From Drosophila miranda (lineage: Eukaryota > Arthropoda > Insecta > Diptera > Drosophilidae): 64,000 nt of DNA. The position numbers and the translations under genes are program-made. Below are positions 33,043 to 46,600 of this stretch, piece after piece (the stretch's first letter is position 1; every line of letters begins with the position of its first letter). The notes under the pieces are model-generated. The model worked only from the letters and a program-made list of their open reading frames with translations, did no database searches and was not told the origin of the DNA. Where the stretch lies: assembly GCF_003369915.1 (NCBI RefSeq), contig NC_046677.1, positions 21,160,913 to 21,224,912 on the forward strand, given 5' to 3'.

Positions 33043-36000
33043 ATATAAAAAAAGCAAACAACAAAAAACAATCAAATTCCACTCATTCTGCAATTGTGTC
33101 GCAAAATTCATCGTTTCAATAATGCCGACTTCTAGATAACTCAAACGATAAGAAAATCGGTATAAACGTTAGAAGTGGTACGGATTTACATATAATGGCG
33201 ATCATCAGCACACTCAGTAAAGACAAGAACCACACAAAACTCTCCACACTGGTTGGTGTCTTCGCTCAATCAGGCTCAACACCCATACAGTTTGAGAAGC
33301 ACCCATCAAACGTATTCTTTCGTCATTAATCCGCCTTGAGTTTCAACTTCCACTGGCAATTTGAATTGTTAATAAATTCGCATAAAATCAGTCCATACGA
33401 TTTCTCACAGCTGGGTATAACGGAAACCCCAAAACGGGGACGGGGTTGCTGCACAATTTCAGGGACAAATCCAACGCCCAGAGCAAAGCCGCCTTAGGGG
33501 TAGCGTGGCGAGAGTTCTGTGACGCCATACATTCATTCATTCCAGTATGGGAAGGTGCTAAGCTTAGGCATTACTTTTGCATTGATCTCTGTGAACCGAT
33601 ATGAAGAGTCATTGTTATCACGTGTACCGCGCTCTCTAATTAACGCTAGGAAATTCCCCGAACCTAATATAGTAGAGAGTGAGAAAGAGCGGATCTGTAC
33701 TCAATTCTGTTTCGTATATCTCTTTTAATTGGAGTGTAATACAAAAATCAGTTTAACTTAGCTAGTGCTTTCCTCTGTATGAGTGTAAATCACATTTTAT
33801 AATTAAAGAGCACTAGAGATAGATTTATGATCAATCTCAGTTTAAAATTTTCGGACGGAAACGGCTATATCGATTCGATTTTGTCTAAATTCCACTTTAA
33901 AATGTCTAAAATACTTTCATTCTGCTATCATCCTCTCCTATAAACAATATGTGGATGTACGCAATAAGCTTTCCAGTATATATATGTATAATAGCCCCAA
34001 AGAAGAGCTCTTTCCAAATGAATAGCGCTGAAGAAGGGAAACAAACCAAAGAAAAACCTCTGGCCACCGCCAAAAGCTGTTGGGCATCTCGTTTTGCAGG
34101 CATTTAAGCTGAAAATTGCTGTTAAAATATTTGCACAGGTTGCACAGGTATAGCTTGGGGCTATATATTCTACCCTAGCGGAAAGTATTTTGACTTTGAG
34201 CAGATTTTTGAAGGGCAGAGAAGAAATCATTATCATTAAAAATGAAAAATAATAGGGCGGAAAAAGTAGGCTTTGTAGATCACTATATCAAATGTCAATG
34301 TCACCAGTGGATATATTCTATATAGCTATATAATAAAGCCCTGCACGAGTACACACTAATTCGAGTTAACAGTTAGGAATCACACTGTGCACAGTATCAA
34401 AACATGATTCATGTATCCTTTTTACACTATAGTAAATAGTATATAACAACAGTTGCCATTGAATCTGCAAGGGTATCTATAGCTGTGGCTCCAAAGCTAG
34501 CCTTTCTTTCTTTCCGCTTTTTTTTTGTAGCAGGTATCTTTTCCAGCTGCACTGATGCGTCGCCAAATGTTTACCCTAGGCCCATAGCTGTTGCACGCTC
34601 TCTCGTTGCTGCACTTAGCTATGCAATTTTCTGAGCCACCGCCTGTAGAGTGGTGCTCTCCCTCTCCCTCTCTCAAGCTCCGATTCTGGCTGTATGCTCC
34701 GTAGCCTCTCTCTCTGTTTGGCATACAAAATGCATCTAATTTTGGGCCTAACGACAACTTGTCGCTTGTCATGGTCTCCCGGTCTGATCTATGTTGCTGT
34801 TGCATTCGTTGTTGCTGTTGCTGTTGCTGCTGGTGGCATGCCTCATCATCATTTGCAACTGCTGGCGGCAGCAGCTGCCTCACTTGGGGATCAACTGTTC
34901 AACTGTGCTTTATCTGTACAGCTTTTAGCTGCGCCTCGTAATCGCAGCTCATAGATCAAAAAGCGCCAGAGAACAACAGAAGAGCGAGACGTGTGGCTGC
35001 ATCTCTTTTCCTTATGTGAACCAGGTCCAGTTCCCATCAGGCACTCGAGAGGCAGTCCAGTCAGGCAGGGGTTGATCACATTCCAACGCACAGCTGCTGT
35101 CGTTCCAGCCAGTGCTGTGGCCAGTGCCCACCCACGCCAATGGACAAAAAAAAAAAAGAAAACCAAACCGAGTTTGGGCCACGTTTTCCCACTGACCAAA
35201 TGACAGGATTGCGGCCATTCCCACAGTCCATGCAACATTTTCCAGCCAATTCCGGCAAATGCAAATTAGCCATCTCATTTTCGCTCTGATTAAAGGTAAT
35301 TTTCAAATTTCCCCAACAACCCTCTGCGACACCGGGAACGGACAGCAACAACAGCAGGCGGCAACTTTGGCACTGCCGGCAATTTCGATCTCGCCTGTCG
35401 TCCATTTAATGATTTCAAATCGGAGCAGCAGGCCCAGACCCAGGCCCAGGCCCAGGCCCAAGACCAGAAACTTGTTGGATGTCTGGTGGTGCACCATGTT
35501 GCGCGACCGGACCGGACAATGTCTAGGGGCCATTCCTGTGTCTCTCTGGTTCCAGCTGTGGCCGCGGGAAATAGGAAAATTGCCGAAACTAAAACCAGAA
35601 CGCGTGCGCATTGAATTATGCAAAAATTTTAACCATTTGCCGCCAATCAATTTGTATTGCCTACCATCTGTGGGATTTTCCCCGCGCAAACCAGCATAAT
35701 ATTAGAACAATGGATGTGATTGGTTGGCCCCTAAATATGCCATTACATATCGGACATCTTTATCCTTAACTTACTTGGTAGCACGTGAGTATGGACATGG
35801 TTTACTTTGTTTCTTAAAATTAGAATTGGTTATCAAAGTAATCAGTCGAAAATGCATTATTCGGAAATATTTTGAATCGTGTGTGGTGAAGCTGTCATTA
35901 AAGAGTGAATGAACCTTCCATTTCTTTGATTTCACCAGTTTATTTAATGGTTTTGAAACTTTTTTGCCAAGTTTTGTTCAAAAGATATCACACACTCGTA

Positions 36001-36880
36001 GATTTTGGGGTAAAATATATATATTTCAGGAGTTGTTTTTGTGTTCTGCTGTTATATAAAGCATTAATGTTATATTATTGATTTTTTGATATTCGTTACA
36101 TTTCGTTGGCTTACATTAAATCGGATCGTGTCGGATTGTGTGGGAAGATGGAGTTTTTGTGTGCATCATACTAAATTTCAAATTTAACTTTGAAAGAAAA
36201 ACCAAAACCATCTTAACAACAAGGTCTTCTTAGGAATTTACAAATTACAATCTTCCATTTTAGGTTTAAGTGAATAATTGCTTCCACATCTCGATCTCCT
36301 CTCGCCCTGTACTTCTCAGTATTCTCTCTTGACCATAGATCAAAAGACACCGAATCGACTCGCCTTCCCTTAATTAAGTACACATTTCAATTGTAACTCG
36401 AGTACAGACTTATCAGCGCAAAAGGTGTCTCATAAATACACATACACGAACACTGGCATATGTATGCATGTGCTATGTGCCGCCGCCAAACAGGAAGCAT
36501 CATCATTATCTGCCCCCATCCAGACGCCTTCCCTCCAGAGCAGTCGGGCGGAACTTGTCCAGAAGGGTACTCGCACTCGTACCCACAACAAACAGAAAAA
36601 AAAGGTTGTGCAGGAATTTATTTGATTCTTGCTTTGGCAGAGTGCAAAATTTTAAGCAAAACTACAAAATTTATGCATGACAAAACCATTCAAGCAGGAA
36701 AAGGGTAAAAGACGGGGGGAATTTCCCCTCGGCTGGGGAGGAACTCTCTCACACTTGCAGGGCCTGGGCCCCCGTCCATTGTAATGTGTTGTAATTTGTT
36801 GCTGTTGTAGTCGTTGTTAGTGCTTCCTCTTTGGCATACTTAGTGCTAAAAGAAAAATAAGAAAAAAAGTTAATTATCTT
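33043..36880. other. Non-coding stretch, start of long gene desert
   Basis: No supported gene. AATAAA at 33371-33376 may end the upstream transcript. There is a CCCAGG hexamer array at about 35431-35466 and a GTTGCTGTTGCT trinucleotide stretch at about 34792-34830. ORFs here coincide with these repeats. Confidence 0.5.
35431..35466. repeat. CCCAGG hexanucleotide repeat
   Basis: About five to six units of CCCAGG/CCCAGA in direct order, in non-coding DNA; both strands appear as spurious Arg-Pro or Gly-Leu ORFs. Confidence 0.75.
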
Positions 36881-39704
36881 TTTTACCTCTCTCTCTCTGG
36901 CCTGCCTCTCTCTCTCTCTCTCTGGTCGTCTCTTGCCATGGGCATCGGCATGCCCAACAGCTCCATTGGGTTATTATCCATGGGTTTTGTGCTATTCTCC
37001 GGGAGATTGGTACTTTGTTCGTTTCTTCTCAGTGCTCAGTGCTGGCTTTTTTCTCCTCTCGCTCTGGCTCCATCCGCTGGTCTGGAACAGTGGAACGACT
37101 GGTTCATTGAACTGCTAATTGTGGGCACAAAATAAAAATAAAAAAAAGAACAGAACAGAATCGAGAACTCTAGGCGGTGTGAAAGGTGATTTTTCAAGGC
37201 TGCCACCATGTCCGGTACCTGGTGCCCCATCAGGTTCCCAGACCAGACCACACCACTCCTCCTCTCACTTCTTTTAATTCTGTAAACTTCCATTTTTGTT
37301 CGTTGCCTTTATTTTCCTATTGATTATTTTTGAAAGTCTCTTCTCTCTCTCTTGCATACATTCGAAAATTTATGAATTAGATGGTCTGAGGTTTGAGGAG
37401 TGTTTAAGGTGCTAATGAGTCCGGTTTAATAATTAATTTCCCACACACACAAAAAAAACAACAACAAAAATGTCCCTTTTGAGTAACCGATTTAATGCAG
37501 TTCACACATTAACACAATTATCAACGTTGGTTGCGATTGAGATTGATTGAGATGAGTCCCGCACCATAGATGCCACTAAGAGATCACGGGTTGTATTGAA
37601 AAACCCCGTGAATTCTTCCAGTGCCATTAACTGTGCCGGGATGTGGATACACTTATGAGTTTTTCACTTCTTATTTCACTTTTGTGACTAGTTTTGATTT
37701 AACTTTGATTTAAGGTAATCTACTCACCTGATACCCTTCGTTGCGTAGTACAAATCTGAAATATGTGGAGTAAAGTTCCCTTAAAATGGGAGCCATATAA
37801 CAAAGTTAGACTATAATCTAGAAATTTCATCATCTGTCTTTCAGAGAATCTTCATCTATGTAGATTCTCTGGCTCCATTCTTTCACATTGTCTCAATTCT
37901 CCCACAAACAACTGATCTGAAAATCAAGGCCGGAATATCTTTCAAATAGTATCCCACGTTTGGGGCCTGGCCAGGCCCCGACTAGTTCACCTGCTTGGCG
38001 AACTTTTGATAAGATGGCTTTGATCTATCCCACGATTTAATCAAAAACGCAAATTTTTGTTGTTGTCTTTTTTTCCTTCTCTTCTGCGGCTACTCGCGGA
38101 AGTTGCTTCTGCCTCTACTGTGTAGATATAGTAGAGAGACTGCTTCTTCATTTTTTTTTTGTGCCTCTCTTGATTTCCATTCATTGGGGGCATGCGTGGG
38201 AAATCCATGTTGCATGTCTCTCTGGGGGCACCGACTGCGGTTGGCCGCATAATTTGCTGTGAAAATCATTTTGCGGCTGCGTGTTGCATAAAATTACAAT
38301 TGAAATTTTTCTCTCTTCCTCCATCTAGACGGTCTCTTTTTCGTCGTCATCTTTCGTGTTTGTGGCGGAGACCAAGCCAATTAAAAATTATAATGGTGGA
38401 TAAACTAATTAAGCAAAAAAAGTATTGAGAGCATTTCCATGCTCCAGTGGAAAAGTGGGAAAAAAATTCAGTCTTAGAGCCAACTTCATGGATCAGAACT
38501 ACATATTATCTGGTATTATAAGAAATATATCCACATCCAGAGAAGCTTTTCAAGATCATTCGCGAATGGAAATGGTAAGCTGGAAATGGTTAATTTTTTC
38601 ATTGAATAACTTTTGATTTGAGTTTAGAAGATCATCGCGATGAAGATCTTACCCCTAGACATGCTAGGCTACCCAGGAGGGGACTTCGGATCCCAAATTG
38701 ACTTGTCGTTGCCCAAACAAATTGTAACATCAAATTGCTTTGGACATCTCTGACCCCTGGGACCTCTGTAATGATCCGGAGATCTCTGGGAAAACGTCGC
38801 CAGTCACGAAGAAAGCTCGGGTTTCATACCTCTCTCTCTCTCTCTGGTTTCGTTTCATTTGGGTTTTTGCTTTTCTATCCTCTAGTTTTTTTTTGTTTTA
38901 GGCCAATTTATGCAAATGCCAAATGCTGCTCCACTTGAGGTAATTGCCACTCGTTTTTTTTTCTCTCTGGTTTCGGTTTCTTTTTTTTTTGCTTATCAGG
39001 TAACGGTAAATCAGTACGTCTGTGGCATAGACATGCCGAGCATGCGCCGTGAGGCGACAGCCATCAATCAAATTGAGAGGCCGGCAATCAAATGCGAACG
39101 CAGGAAAGAGACGCCACAACCCAAACAGAAACAGAAACTGTTAAAAATCAACAGCTGCCTCTAGTTGCTCTCTCTCCCCAAGGGGGGTATCTTTTTTTTT
39201 TTTTTGTTTTTTTTTGCTATTAAGGATCAAGGAAATATAAAATATTTATTACAATTTTTAGTTTTCCTGCATTAATCAATTTCAAGCCCCCCTTAATGAA
39301 ACAAAAAATATCCTGTCCACACCCCTGTCTAGGTGTATAATCGCGTGTGTCTCCATTGCCGATCTCAAACATGATTTTTAACGACAAATTTACGCGCTTA
39401 ATCTCGACAACAAAATATGCAAATGTGAGCGGGACGAGGCGGCGGCTCGAGTAGGAGGATAAGCCAAGGAAAGGGTAAAGGAAAGAAAGAAGTTGTTTTT
39501 TTAACGATTCGCCATGTTCATTAGTGCCGACACTTGAGTACACACTCATACGAAGAGCCAGAGGTCCCCCGACCAACAGACAACCGACTCTTTAATGTTT
39601 AAGTGCGTTTCATTAATTGAAATGGTCAATTTGTAGTCGGAGATAAGAGAGGAAGTTGCTGGCAGAAGCAGGAGCAGAAGCAGCAAGTGGCTGATGCTGT
39701 TGAG

Positions 39705-39752
39705 GCAGTGGCAGTGGCAGTCCATCCTCGGCTGTGGCTGTGGCTGTGGCTG
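39705..39752. repeat. GGCAGT / GGCTGT hexanucleotide repeats
   Basis: Two adjacent short arrays with a six-base period (GGCAGT then GGCTGT). Confidence 0.7.
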
Positions 39753-40028
39753 TTAGGTTGCATTGATATTTCCACGGAGGAGGAGTCGATCGGCTTGCCG
39801 TTGCCCTATATGGTAAGATTGTAAGAGGAGTTTGATAGTTCTCTGGTTTGTGGCGCCAGCAGACTTCCATTCATCAGGCGGCGGTGACAGCGGCATCTCG
39901 AATGCATATTAATAGGAATTCCATCCAGAACGAACTGGGAATACTCTCCTATGGAATGTTGATTGATGAATGTGTATAAAAGAAATAATTAAATATGAAT
40001 TAAATTAACGGCAGTCGAAATTCTCTGT

Positions 40029-40036
40029 TATCGATA
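40029..40036. promoter_or_regulatory. DRE-like palindrome TATCGATA
   Basis: A perfect match to the DREF-binding element, but isolated in non-coding DNA with no adjacent promoter signs, so its function is uncertain. Confidence 0.25.
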
Positions 40037-40871
40037 CATTGATTGTCATTCTTGGCCACATCCGTTACAAACCTTATGGAAAAGCTCAGTAAAATCTGTG
40101 AAGAGCATGACACACATGGGACCCAAGAAACAACAACGACTGTGTACATCCACAAGTCATGGTCATGGCGACAAAAAAAAAAACAAAAACAACACATCGC
40201 CCAACGGTAAGCGGTCAACGGAAATCTCTCTCTCTTTCTGACTTTCCTGCCATCCCATCTTCCTCTCGCTACTTTTCTTTATATGGGTGAAGCTCTAACT
40301 GTTTATCTAGCGGATCGATTTAACTCTCTCTCTTGCTGTGTTCTGTTCTCTTTCTGCTACATCTCTTCTTTAAGTACTGGGCAAACAAGGCAGCACCTGC
40401 TTTACAGCATATCAAATAAATTTCATGCTGGATTTTAACCCTTTATAGTATAATAATCATAAGTTTGCTACAAATGCTGTTTGTTCCGTTTATCCAGTAC
40501 CTAATAATCCCTCTTCTTTGTAGTCAAATGCTCTAACATAAAACCGAAATCTTATATTGTCTTGCTCTAATTGTCTAAGATGACAATGCTGATTGTAATC
40601 GGGAAAAAGATGATGGAGAAGGTGGAAAAATGGTGTCGGGTACGCCAACACAGGCCAGCGGCATAACGGTACAAAGAACGCACACTCAAACAAACACACG
40701 CCGAAACAATTGGTGTCCAGCTCAAAGTCGAACTCGAATTCGAACTCCAACTTCAACTGGAAACCAATTGGCATTTCAATCACGCATCAATCTGGCACGT
40801 TTTTATGATGCAGATCACAAGGCGAAGCGAAGCAGCACAGCACAGCACAGCACAGTCCCCAAACAACAACA

Positions 40872-40918
40872 ATGTTGCTCATGATTATGATCATGATGAT
40901 CATGATTATTATGTTGCT
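40872..40918. repeat. Palindromic ATCATGAT core flanked by 8-bp direct repeats
   Basis: ATGTTGCT occurs at 40872-40879 and again at 40911-40918. Between them is about 31 bp made of overlapping self-complementary words (ATGATCAT, ATCATGAT). Confidence 0.45.
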
Positions 40919-42956
40919 GTGGAATGAGGATGACGAACTGGACACAGCACGAGGCAGCAGCCGCAGCAGCAACAGACTGGACTTGACGTGAGACTCCTCC
41001 TATAGTATATTCCCTTTGCAGAGAGCAATACGATTTTAAACAGAATTTTGTAACAGAAAGGAAGAAACATCTTCCACCATAGTATACATTCGGGAATAAC
41101 TTCAACAGTGAAACGATATATGTATGTACCAAAATGGTATGACTAGATCTGATGATCAAATCCGAATCACTACACTCCGACATCATAGGAATGATGGCTG
41201 CAAGAGTATCCCCAAGTTCGGTTCGTGTGGTAAGCCTTCCTTTCCTGCCTTTCTTGTTGAAAAATGAAATTTTTATTGGTCGGTTAAGTTTTCGTTACAT
41301 TTCGAGGATTGTTATAAATTTCATTGATAATTGCCATATATTGATGGCATGATTATGTGCATGATTGTCTGATTGTTACTGTTACTGTTGTATCTTTCGG
41401 TTTGGTTTCTACGTGCGTGGCATATGCACTGCAAAAATTTCTCATTTTCTGTTGATCTTTCCTTCAGCCCCCCCCCATGCCTGCGTATACTGCTCCCCTT
41501 TGATACGATCCATGGCTCTGCAAAATTGTTTTCGACGAAAATTGTTGCACGAACCCCAAACGAGACACAGATGGAAATGGCAGGGGGAAATATCAATATG
41601 AAGGGGGAATATGTAACGAGGATATGTACATATCTGTATAAGTGGAAGTCATATATAGGTCAGCAGCCTCTTGATTGAGTTGCAACAAAAAAATTGATTT
41701 TTATCTCATGGTAATTTGAAATTTCTTTAATGGTACGATTCAATCAGGTCTCACGAGGTTCCCGTATCGGATTTTGTGAGCTAATTCTGCGAAAATGTAA
41801 AGCTTTACATTGCTACACTTTACAAGCTATCATCAGGGGATTATTCTCAAAAACAGTCTACTTAAAGCTATTTCGTGAATACCTATTTACATATTTTATT
41901 ATTCAGTTAGCAACAGAAATGTCTGCAAATTTCACTTCACCTTTGAGTGAGTTTTTGGCCTTTTAGCTCCTCCAATTCCTAGTTCCCATGCCTCTCAATT
42001 TCTTGTTAATCATTCTGTCCGTCTGTCCGTCTGTATGTTTGTCCTCCCGTGTCTTTGGCTCATAAATTTAACCAGAAAAAAAGGCACAGACGAAAAAAAG
42101 ACTCTCATAAGGTACAACTGTCAACGGACAATGTTTGGTGGTATGTTTGGTGGCCGCTTGGAAAGTCGAACCACACAAAACTGGACACCAAAAATGGCTT
42201 AATAGTTAAATTTAATGTTTGGCCATAACTAAAAGCTCAGGCTCAAGACAAACTGCCGTTCAATATGCAAATGTGGCACAGACAGACAGATAGATAGATA
42301 GAGAGAGAGGAAGAAGGAGTACGAGTAGCTGGAGCTACCAGTACACACAATCCCCAATCCACAATCCCAAATCTGTTTTTTTCCTTTCTTTCGTTCGTTT
42401 GTTGTTGGTTAAACAAGTCTGGTCGCCCCACTCCATTCTCCGAGGAGGTTCTTATCAGCTGCCCGAGCGGAGGCTATCAAAAATAATTGACAACTAAATG
42501 GACCATACAAAAGTCAATGGCGTGAAAAAGAGGCATTCAATGTGGCTGGGGAAATTGTCATTTGACAAAATCGTTAGCCCTGATAAGACAACTCAAGTTG
42601 GTCTTTGTGTGTGGGTCTCCTCTTCCACTCTTTGAGTGTGTGGGCTGTTTGTACTCGTACATAGTTCTACCCCTGATTTGGTCATGAGTGCTCGGGCTCA
42701 GGCTTAGGCTCGGTCTCGGGCACGGAGCGACTCGAGTTCGTGGCCTGAGTCTTTTGTGTTTCGACGCATTTCGTGAGCGCTGTGTGCTGTGTAGGGGCCC
42801 CCATCATGATTCACTGACCAAGCTGGTAGATCTCGGAGGAGTCGGACCGAATGACGAGCTGAGCGACTGGCACGACCACCGCAATTACATCCGGTAATTT
42901 AATGTAATTTTATATTTCATTTCAATCGCATGCGAGATAGCACAGCAGCAAACTGA

Positions 42957-43015
42957 AAACAAGTAAGGAATGCTATATTCGCTATTGCGACTATGGGATA
43001 CCTACTAATCAGGTT
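42957..43015. repeat. INE-1-like dispersed element end (degenerate)
   Basis: The stretch AAAACAAGTAAGGAATGCTA, then ATTCGCTATTGCGACTATGGGATACC, closely resembles the end of the abundant fly INE-1 (DINE-1) element as I remember it. The family call is from memory; the remainder of the element is not clearly visible. Confidence 0.45.
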
Positions 43016-45393
43016 TAGCAAAACAACAATCCTCTGGGTATTTCATTTGTTGTCGAAATATGGAAAGATATTGACACAGCATCTTTTTCTGGAATTATAG
43101 CTATTGCTCTAGGTTAAGAATGGAAAACCATCCATTCTACCTTCGTCACAGATTCAACGCAAAAACCATATACTCGTACCTTTGTACTTTTCCACGATTA
43201 CCGATTATAATACAAGTGTCTATCCGCCGCTTAATCATAGCCTGACTACGCTGAGATTTTGTCAACATTCTCCACTAACGTGATTTCGCAAATTAACATT
43301 TAAATAATGGCCCAGACGTGCATCATCTGTTGATAAGAGTCTGGCCCAAGTCCGAGCTCTAACAGTCCCTAGCACATATGGTGGTCGGTCGGTCGGTCAT
43401 AAAGGCCATACGTCTTCGAGGCGGCTTCGTTTGATAGCAAATGATTGATTACTTAATTTTCCTGTCAATCTTCTGAGAAACTTAGAAATTTGTCAACAGC
43501 TCCAAACGAACCAAAATGAGGGAAACATTTCTCAAATTTAACTTTTATTTTTTTTTTTTTCTATGATTAATTGCCTTTTTGTTTTTGTTTTGGGGAGTTG
43601 GAACGCTCAGACAATGGCTCAGAAAAGTATTTTTCGAGGCAGAAAAATATTTCATTAATTAGAATTTCGTTTGTGAGACCATTAAACTGGCCTAGGAACC
43701 AAGCCAGGCCAAGATTAATAAGCGGCAATTAACCAAAAGAAACAAAAATCAAACAAAAACTCAAAAAAACTGAAAAAAGAAAGAAAACAAAACTGTTAGA
43801 AAGAGGCGTTGCTCAACGGTTTAAAAACGCATTTGGATATCTTTATGTTTCTGTTTCTGTTGCTGTTTCTCATTTTTTCCTTTCCATTGTGTATTTCTGT
43901 TTTGGTTTGGTTTAATTATGCGTGGAGTTGTTTCAGTGCTTCTTTCCATTTTGATAAATTGGTTTGCTTTCAGTCCGCTTTGAGGTCAACTCGGGGTCGG
44001 GGTCGGGGTCGCTCATTAAGCCAGACCCAGAGCCTGGTCCAACGTATCAACTTACCCGAACAGGAAGCATTCGATGCGACGACCATTTCCAGTTCCAGTT
44101 CCTAGGCCCCATCACAGGCCAATTGATTGACAAGACGAGAGTCCACAGCATTTGTCTGCAAGAAAAGAATGGGGAATGGTAATTGACATAAGTATCAATG
44201 AATTCAGGCGAGGGTCGATACTTAAGTTGATCAAATAAGGTAACAATTAGTTGAGAAGAGCTGAAAAAATCTATATAATATTCTTATCATATAAGAAAGT
44301 ATAACTACATATCTATATCTTTGATAGATTTCAATGCTCTTTGGTTGAGACTGATGTAACCCCATCGAACGACCCTCGGTGGTATCCTATCCGCTTACAG
44401 CTTACAGCTCCCATAACGACAGGAAACGAGAGCAACAAAAACTTGCCTCAATAAGTTGCCACAGCGTTACATGCGGCCTTACCTTACCCCTTTTTTTGCC
44501 ATGCCCGATGCGATGCCAGATGCGTAGTCCAAAAACTGTGGACAAGAGGGTTGGGACCCTGAACTTAGCATCCAGTTTGACTGGAACTGGAAGCAAGTTA
44601 ATTGAATTAAGGCTGTCCGCGAGTCACCCGTCCCCCAATCTACTGGCCGGACTACGCTCCTGCGTTGATTTATGTGAACAGATCTGGTAGGGTGGTGGTG
44701 GCTGACTGGCTGGCTGGGGCTGCAATTGACAATTGCTCGACTCGGGTCGACTCTGATCGGTTGGTTGACTCAATGGAATGCAGTCGGTGGTTGCAGCTGC
44801 AACGAGGCAGAGAGACGGAGAGCCAAAGAGCCATAGAGCCAGAGAAACAGAGAGGAGTTGTTGCCGACTGCCACATGCCATGCCACAAATGAAATGCCTG
44901 GCATTTCGTCTAGCTATCGGGAAAGTGTGGTACTGGTACCTCCAGTGGTAACCAGCCAGTGTTGAGTAAGTCACTTATTAAGTGTCATCTCCATGTCGCC
45001 AAAGGCGCCGCCTCGCGCCAAAATGCAAATGATAAACTGACAGCCTTATGACAGCATTAAGCAAATTGCTCGGCAGCCGCCCAGACGATAAGCAGACATC
45101 GGGGATATCGCCATAGGAATGGGCTCGCTCCGAATGGATGCAGATGCAGATGTGGCATGGGGCATGGGGCTGTGGCAGCGGCAGTGGCAGCGGCAGTGGC
45201 AGGCGCACAAGTCGAGTTAACGATTGGCTTAATAAAATGAAATATTAAATGCGATTAAAAACGCAAAGACGACGACAACGACAACAGCGAAGACGACAAC
45301 GTGGAAGGCGACGATGCAATAAATATATTGGGAACAGGCCAAACAGCTACTGGACTTGTGTGTGGACACCAGACGCCGGACGTAGTAGCACAA

Positions 45394-45450
45394 TTCCAGC
45401 TCCAGCTCCAGCTCCAATTCGAGTTTGGGCTCGGGTCGGGGTTGGGGTTG
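45394..45450. repeat. CCAGCT / TCGGGT hexanucleotide repeats
   Basis: A six-base period CCAGCT array passes into GGGCTCGGGTCGGGGTTGGGG-type repeats. Confidence 0.65.
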
Positions 45451-46536
45451 CCCCTCTCCGAAAGACATGATAAAAATGTGAAATGCATGCGTTCATTAAA
45501 TTAATGCGCATGGGGCAAGGCAAGCAGCCATGGAGCCTGAGTCTGAGTCTGAGCCTGAGCAGATAATTAAATGCGTGTTTGTGGCATGGTCAGTGGGCAA
45601 TGGGGCAAGGTGCTCGTAATGACATTAAATATGTTTAAACATGCATAAATAAAAGGAGGCCGGAGACCCCGATCCCAACCCGAACAACTTTACTTTAAGC
45701 TGATGTTTTAATCAGGGCGATTCTTAGACTGCAGCAGCAGCAGCAGCAGCCATAGCAGCAGGAGAGAGACGAGACGAGACTCGATCCCGACCCATTGGGG
45801 CCTAAGCTTGTTGCAACAACTGGTTGAATTAATGACGCAACACGAGCCTGGGCAACAGTCGCCTCCTCGAAGATTTACGACGATTCAAATTGCTTGGCGA
45901 TAAATTGTAAAGTTAATCGCTTGTCAAAGTTTTCGCGGTCGCATTTATCTTCTCCCCTTCAGGTCGCTTCAGTAGCAGCTGCATCGAAATCCGTATTAGA
46001 TAGCTGATAGTCGATAGCCGATAGCAGATAAAGATATAGACAAGATTTATGCATCACCAGAGAGCTGTGGCCTAGGTCTGCGGGCACTGCACGTTTTATA
46101 ATTTGTTTTGATTGTTCAGACTATAGTCTTTGATTCTTTGATGCGGTTTCATTGGAATTTTATTGGTGACGTTATCAGTGGGGCTATAAGTCAGGCAAAA
46201 CAAAGTACAATTGATGGATTGCTTGCTTTATCTTTGGTTATCTTTTGAGAAATCTAATGGAAATACTCCCATGTATTTCAATTCCAACTATCTTCTGAAT
46301 AGTATAATGATTGGATCGAAAAACTTCCTCCAGGCCTGCAAAATTTATTGACTGATAAGACATGTGTCTTGTGCAACGTCACCGACTATCGAATGGGGAG
46401 GGGGGTCCCTCTCCTCTGCAACTCAACTCCAACTTCTACCACATTCCTCTTATCGTTTTCAGAGTAATTACAGTTGTTGACTGCTACTGCTCTGTCGTCC
46501 GCGTACTTGTCCGCTCTTGTCCGTTCTTGTCTGTTG

Positions 46537-46562
46537 TCTGTGCCTGTGCCTGTGCCTGTGCC
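46537..46562. repeat. CTGTGC hexanucleotide repeat
   Basis: About four direct units of CTGTGC in non-coding DNA. Confidence 0.75.
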
Positions 46563-46600
46563 AGTTCCAATTGAATCAACGAGGCGAGACAACAATTGTC

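Larger units (their letters stand above)
36881..42000. other. Non-coding stretch with simple repeats
   Basis: No supported gene. CT run at about 36887-36924; CAGTGG/GGCTGT hexamers at 39705-39752; a DRE-like TATCGATA at 40029-40036; CAGCA pentamers at 40831-40855; and a palindromic ATCATGATGATCAT core at about 40881-40910 (separate entry). Poly(T) and poly(C) runs are scattered. Confidence 0.5.
42001..46600. other. Non-coding stretch with repeat remnants and hexamer arrays
   Basis: No supported gene. Contains an INE-1-like fragment (42957-43015), a GGCAGT/C array (45171-45203), a CCAGCT then GGGTTG-like array (45394-45450), a CAG trinucleotide run (45731-45750) and a CTGTGC array (46537-46562). 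Confidence 0.5.
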
